A stretch of 64,000 nt of DNA, taken from Halichoerus grypus. Taxonomy: Eukaryota > Chordata > Mammalia > Carnivora > Phocidae. Shown one piece after another: positions 62,296-64,000 of the stretch. Below the pieces are notes generated by a model. That model searched no databases, was not told where the DNA came from, and worked only from the letters and a program-made list of their open reading frames with translations. The stretch lies in assembly GCF_964656455.1 (NCBI RefSeq), contig NC_135717.1, positions 140,444,308-140,508,307 on the forward strand, given 5' to 3'. A program made the translations under genes and the position numbers. How positions within the stretch are numbered: position 1 is the first letter of the stretch; each line of letters begins with the position of its first letter.

Positions 62296-64000
<1,705 letters not shown>

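Overview
This is mammalian nuclear DNA lying entirely inside one gene locus, synaptotagmin-1 (SYT1), read on the + strand. The host looks like a caniform carnivore outside the dog family (bear, seal or mustelid group). The evidence is sixteen tRNA-derived carnivore SINEs (CanSINEs) of the 'GCGCCTGGGTGGCTCAGT' type, a carnivore-type L1 3' end, and a lack of the dog-specific SINEC_Cf form. The exact species is not determined.

Three SYT1 coding exons are present, with correct splice sites and phases. Exon A (8757-8939, ATG at 8774) encodes the intravesicular N-terminus. Exon B (56144-56328) encodes the transmembrane helix, the palmitoylated cysteine cluster and the basic juxtamembrane stretch. 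Exon C (62296-62418) encodes the acidic linker and the first strand of the C2A domain. Together they give residues 1-158 of a protein that is about 422 residues in human and rat. The rest (most of C2A, all of C2B) must lie downstream. The promoter and earlier 5' UTR exons must lie upstream, because exon A begins at a splice acceptor 17 bases before the ATG.

Layout: 1-8756 is the end of an intron in the 5' UTR. 8940-56143 is a 47.2 kb intron. 56329-62295 is a 6.0 kb intron. 62419-64000 is the start of the next intron. The introns hold layers of repeats: young CanSINEs (11 sense, 5 antisense, most with target-site duplications), one recent L1 3' end, older L1, MaLR-type LTRs, a Tigger-like and a hAT-like DNA element, many MIR and L2 remnants, and several microsatellites. 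No second gene, RNA gene, CpG-island promoter, CRISPR array or prokaryote-type system was seen. Nearly all other open reading frames are short chance ORFs in intronic or repeat DNA.

I found no convincing undescribed system. The most useful second looks are the nested retroposons, a 32-base insertion with 15-base duplications, three CanSINE subfamilies, several local tandem duplications, the non-consensus donor of exon C, and two luminal-domain residues that differ from human.
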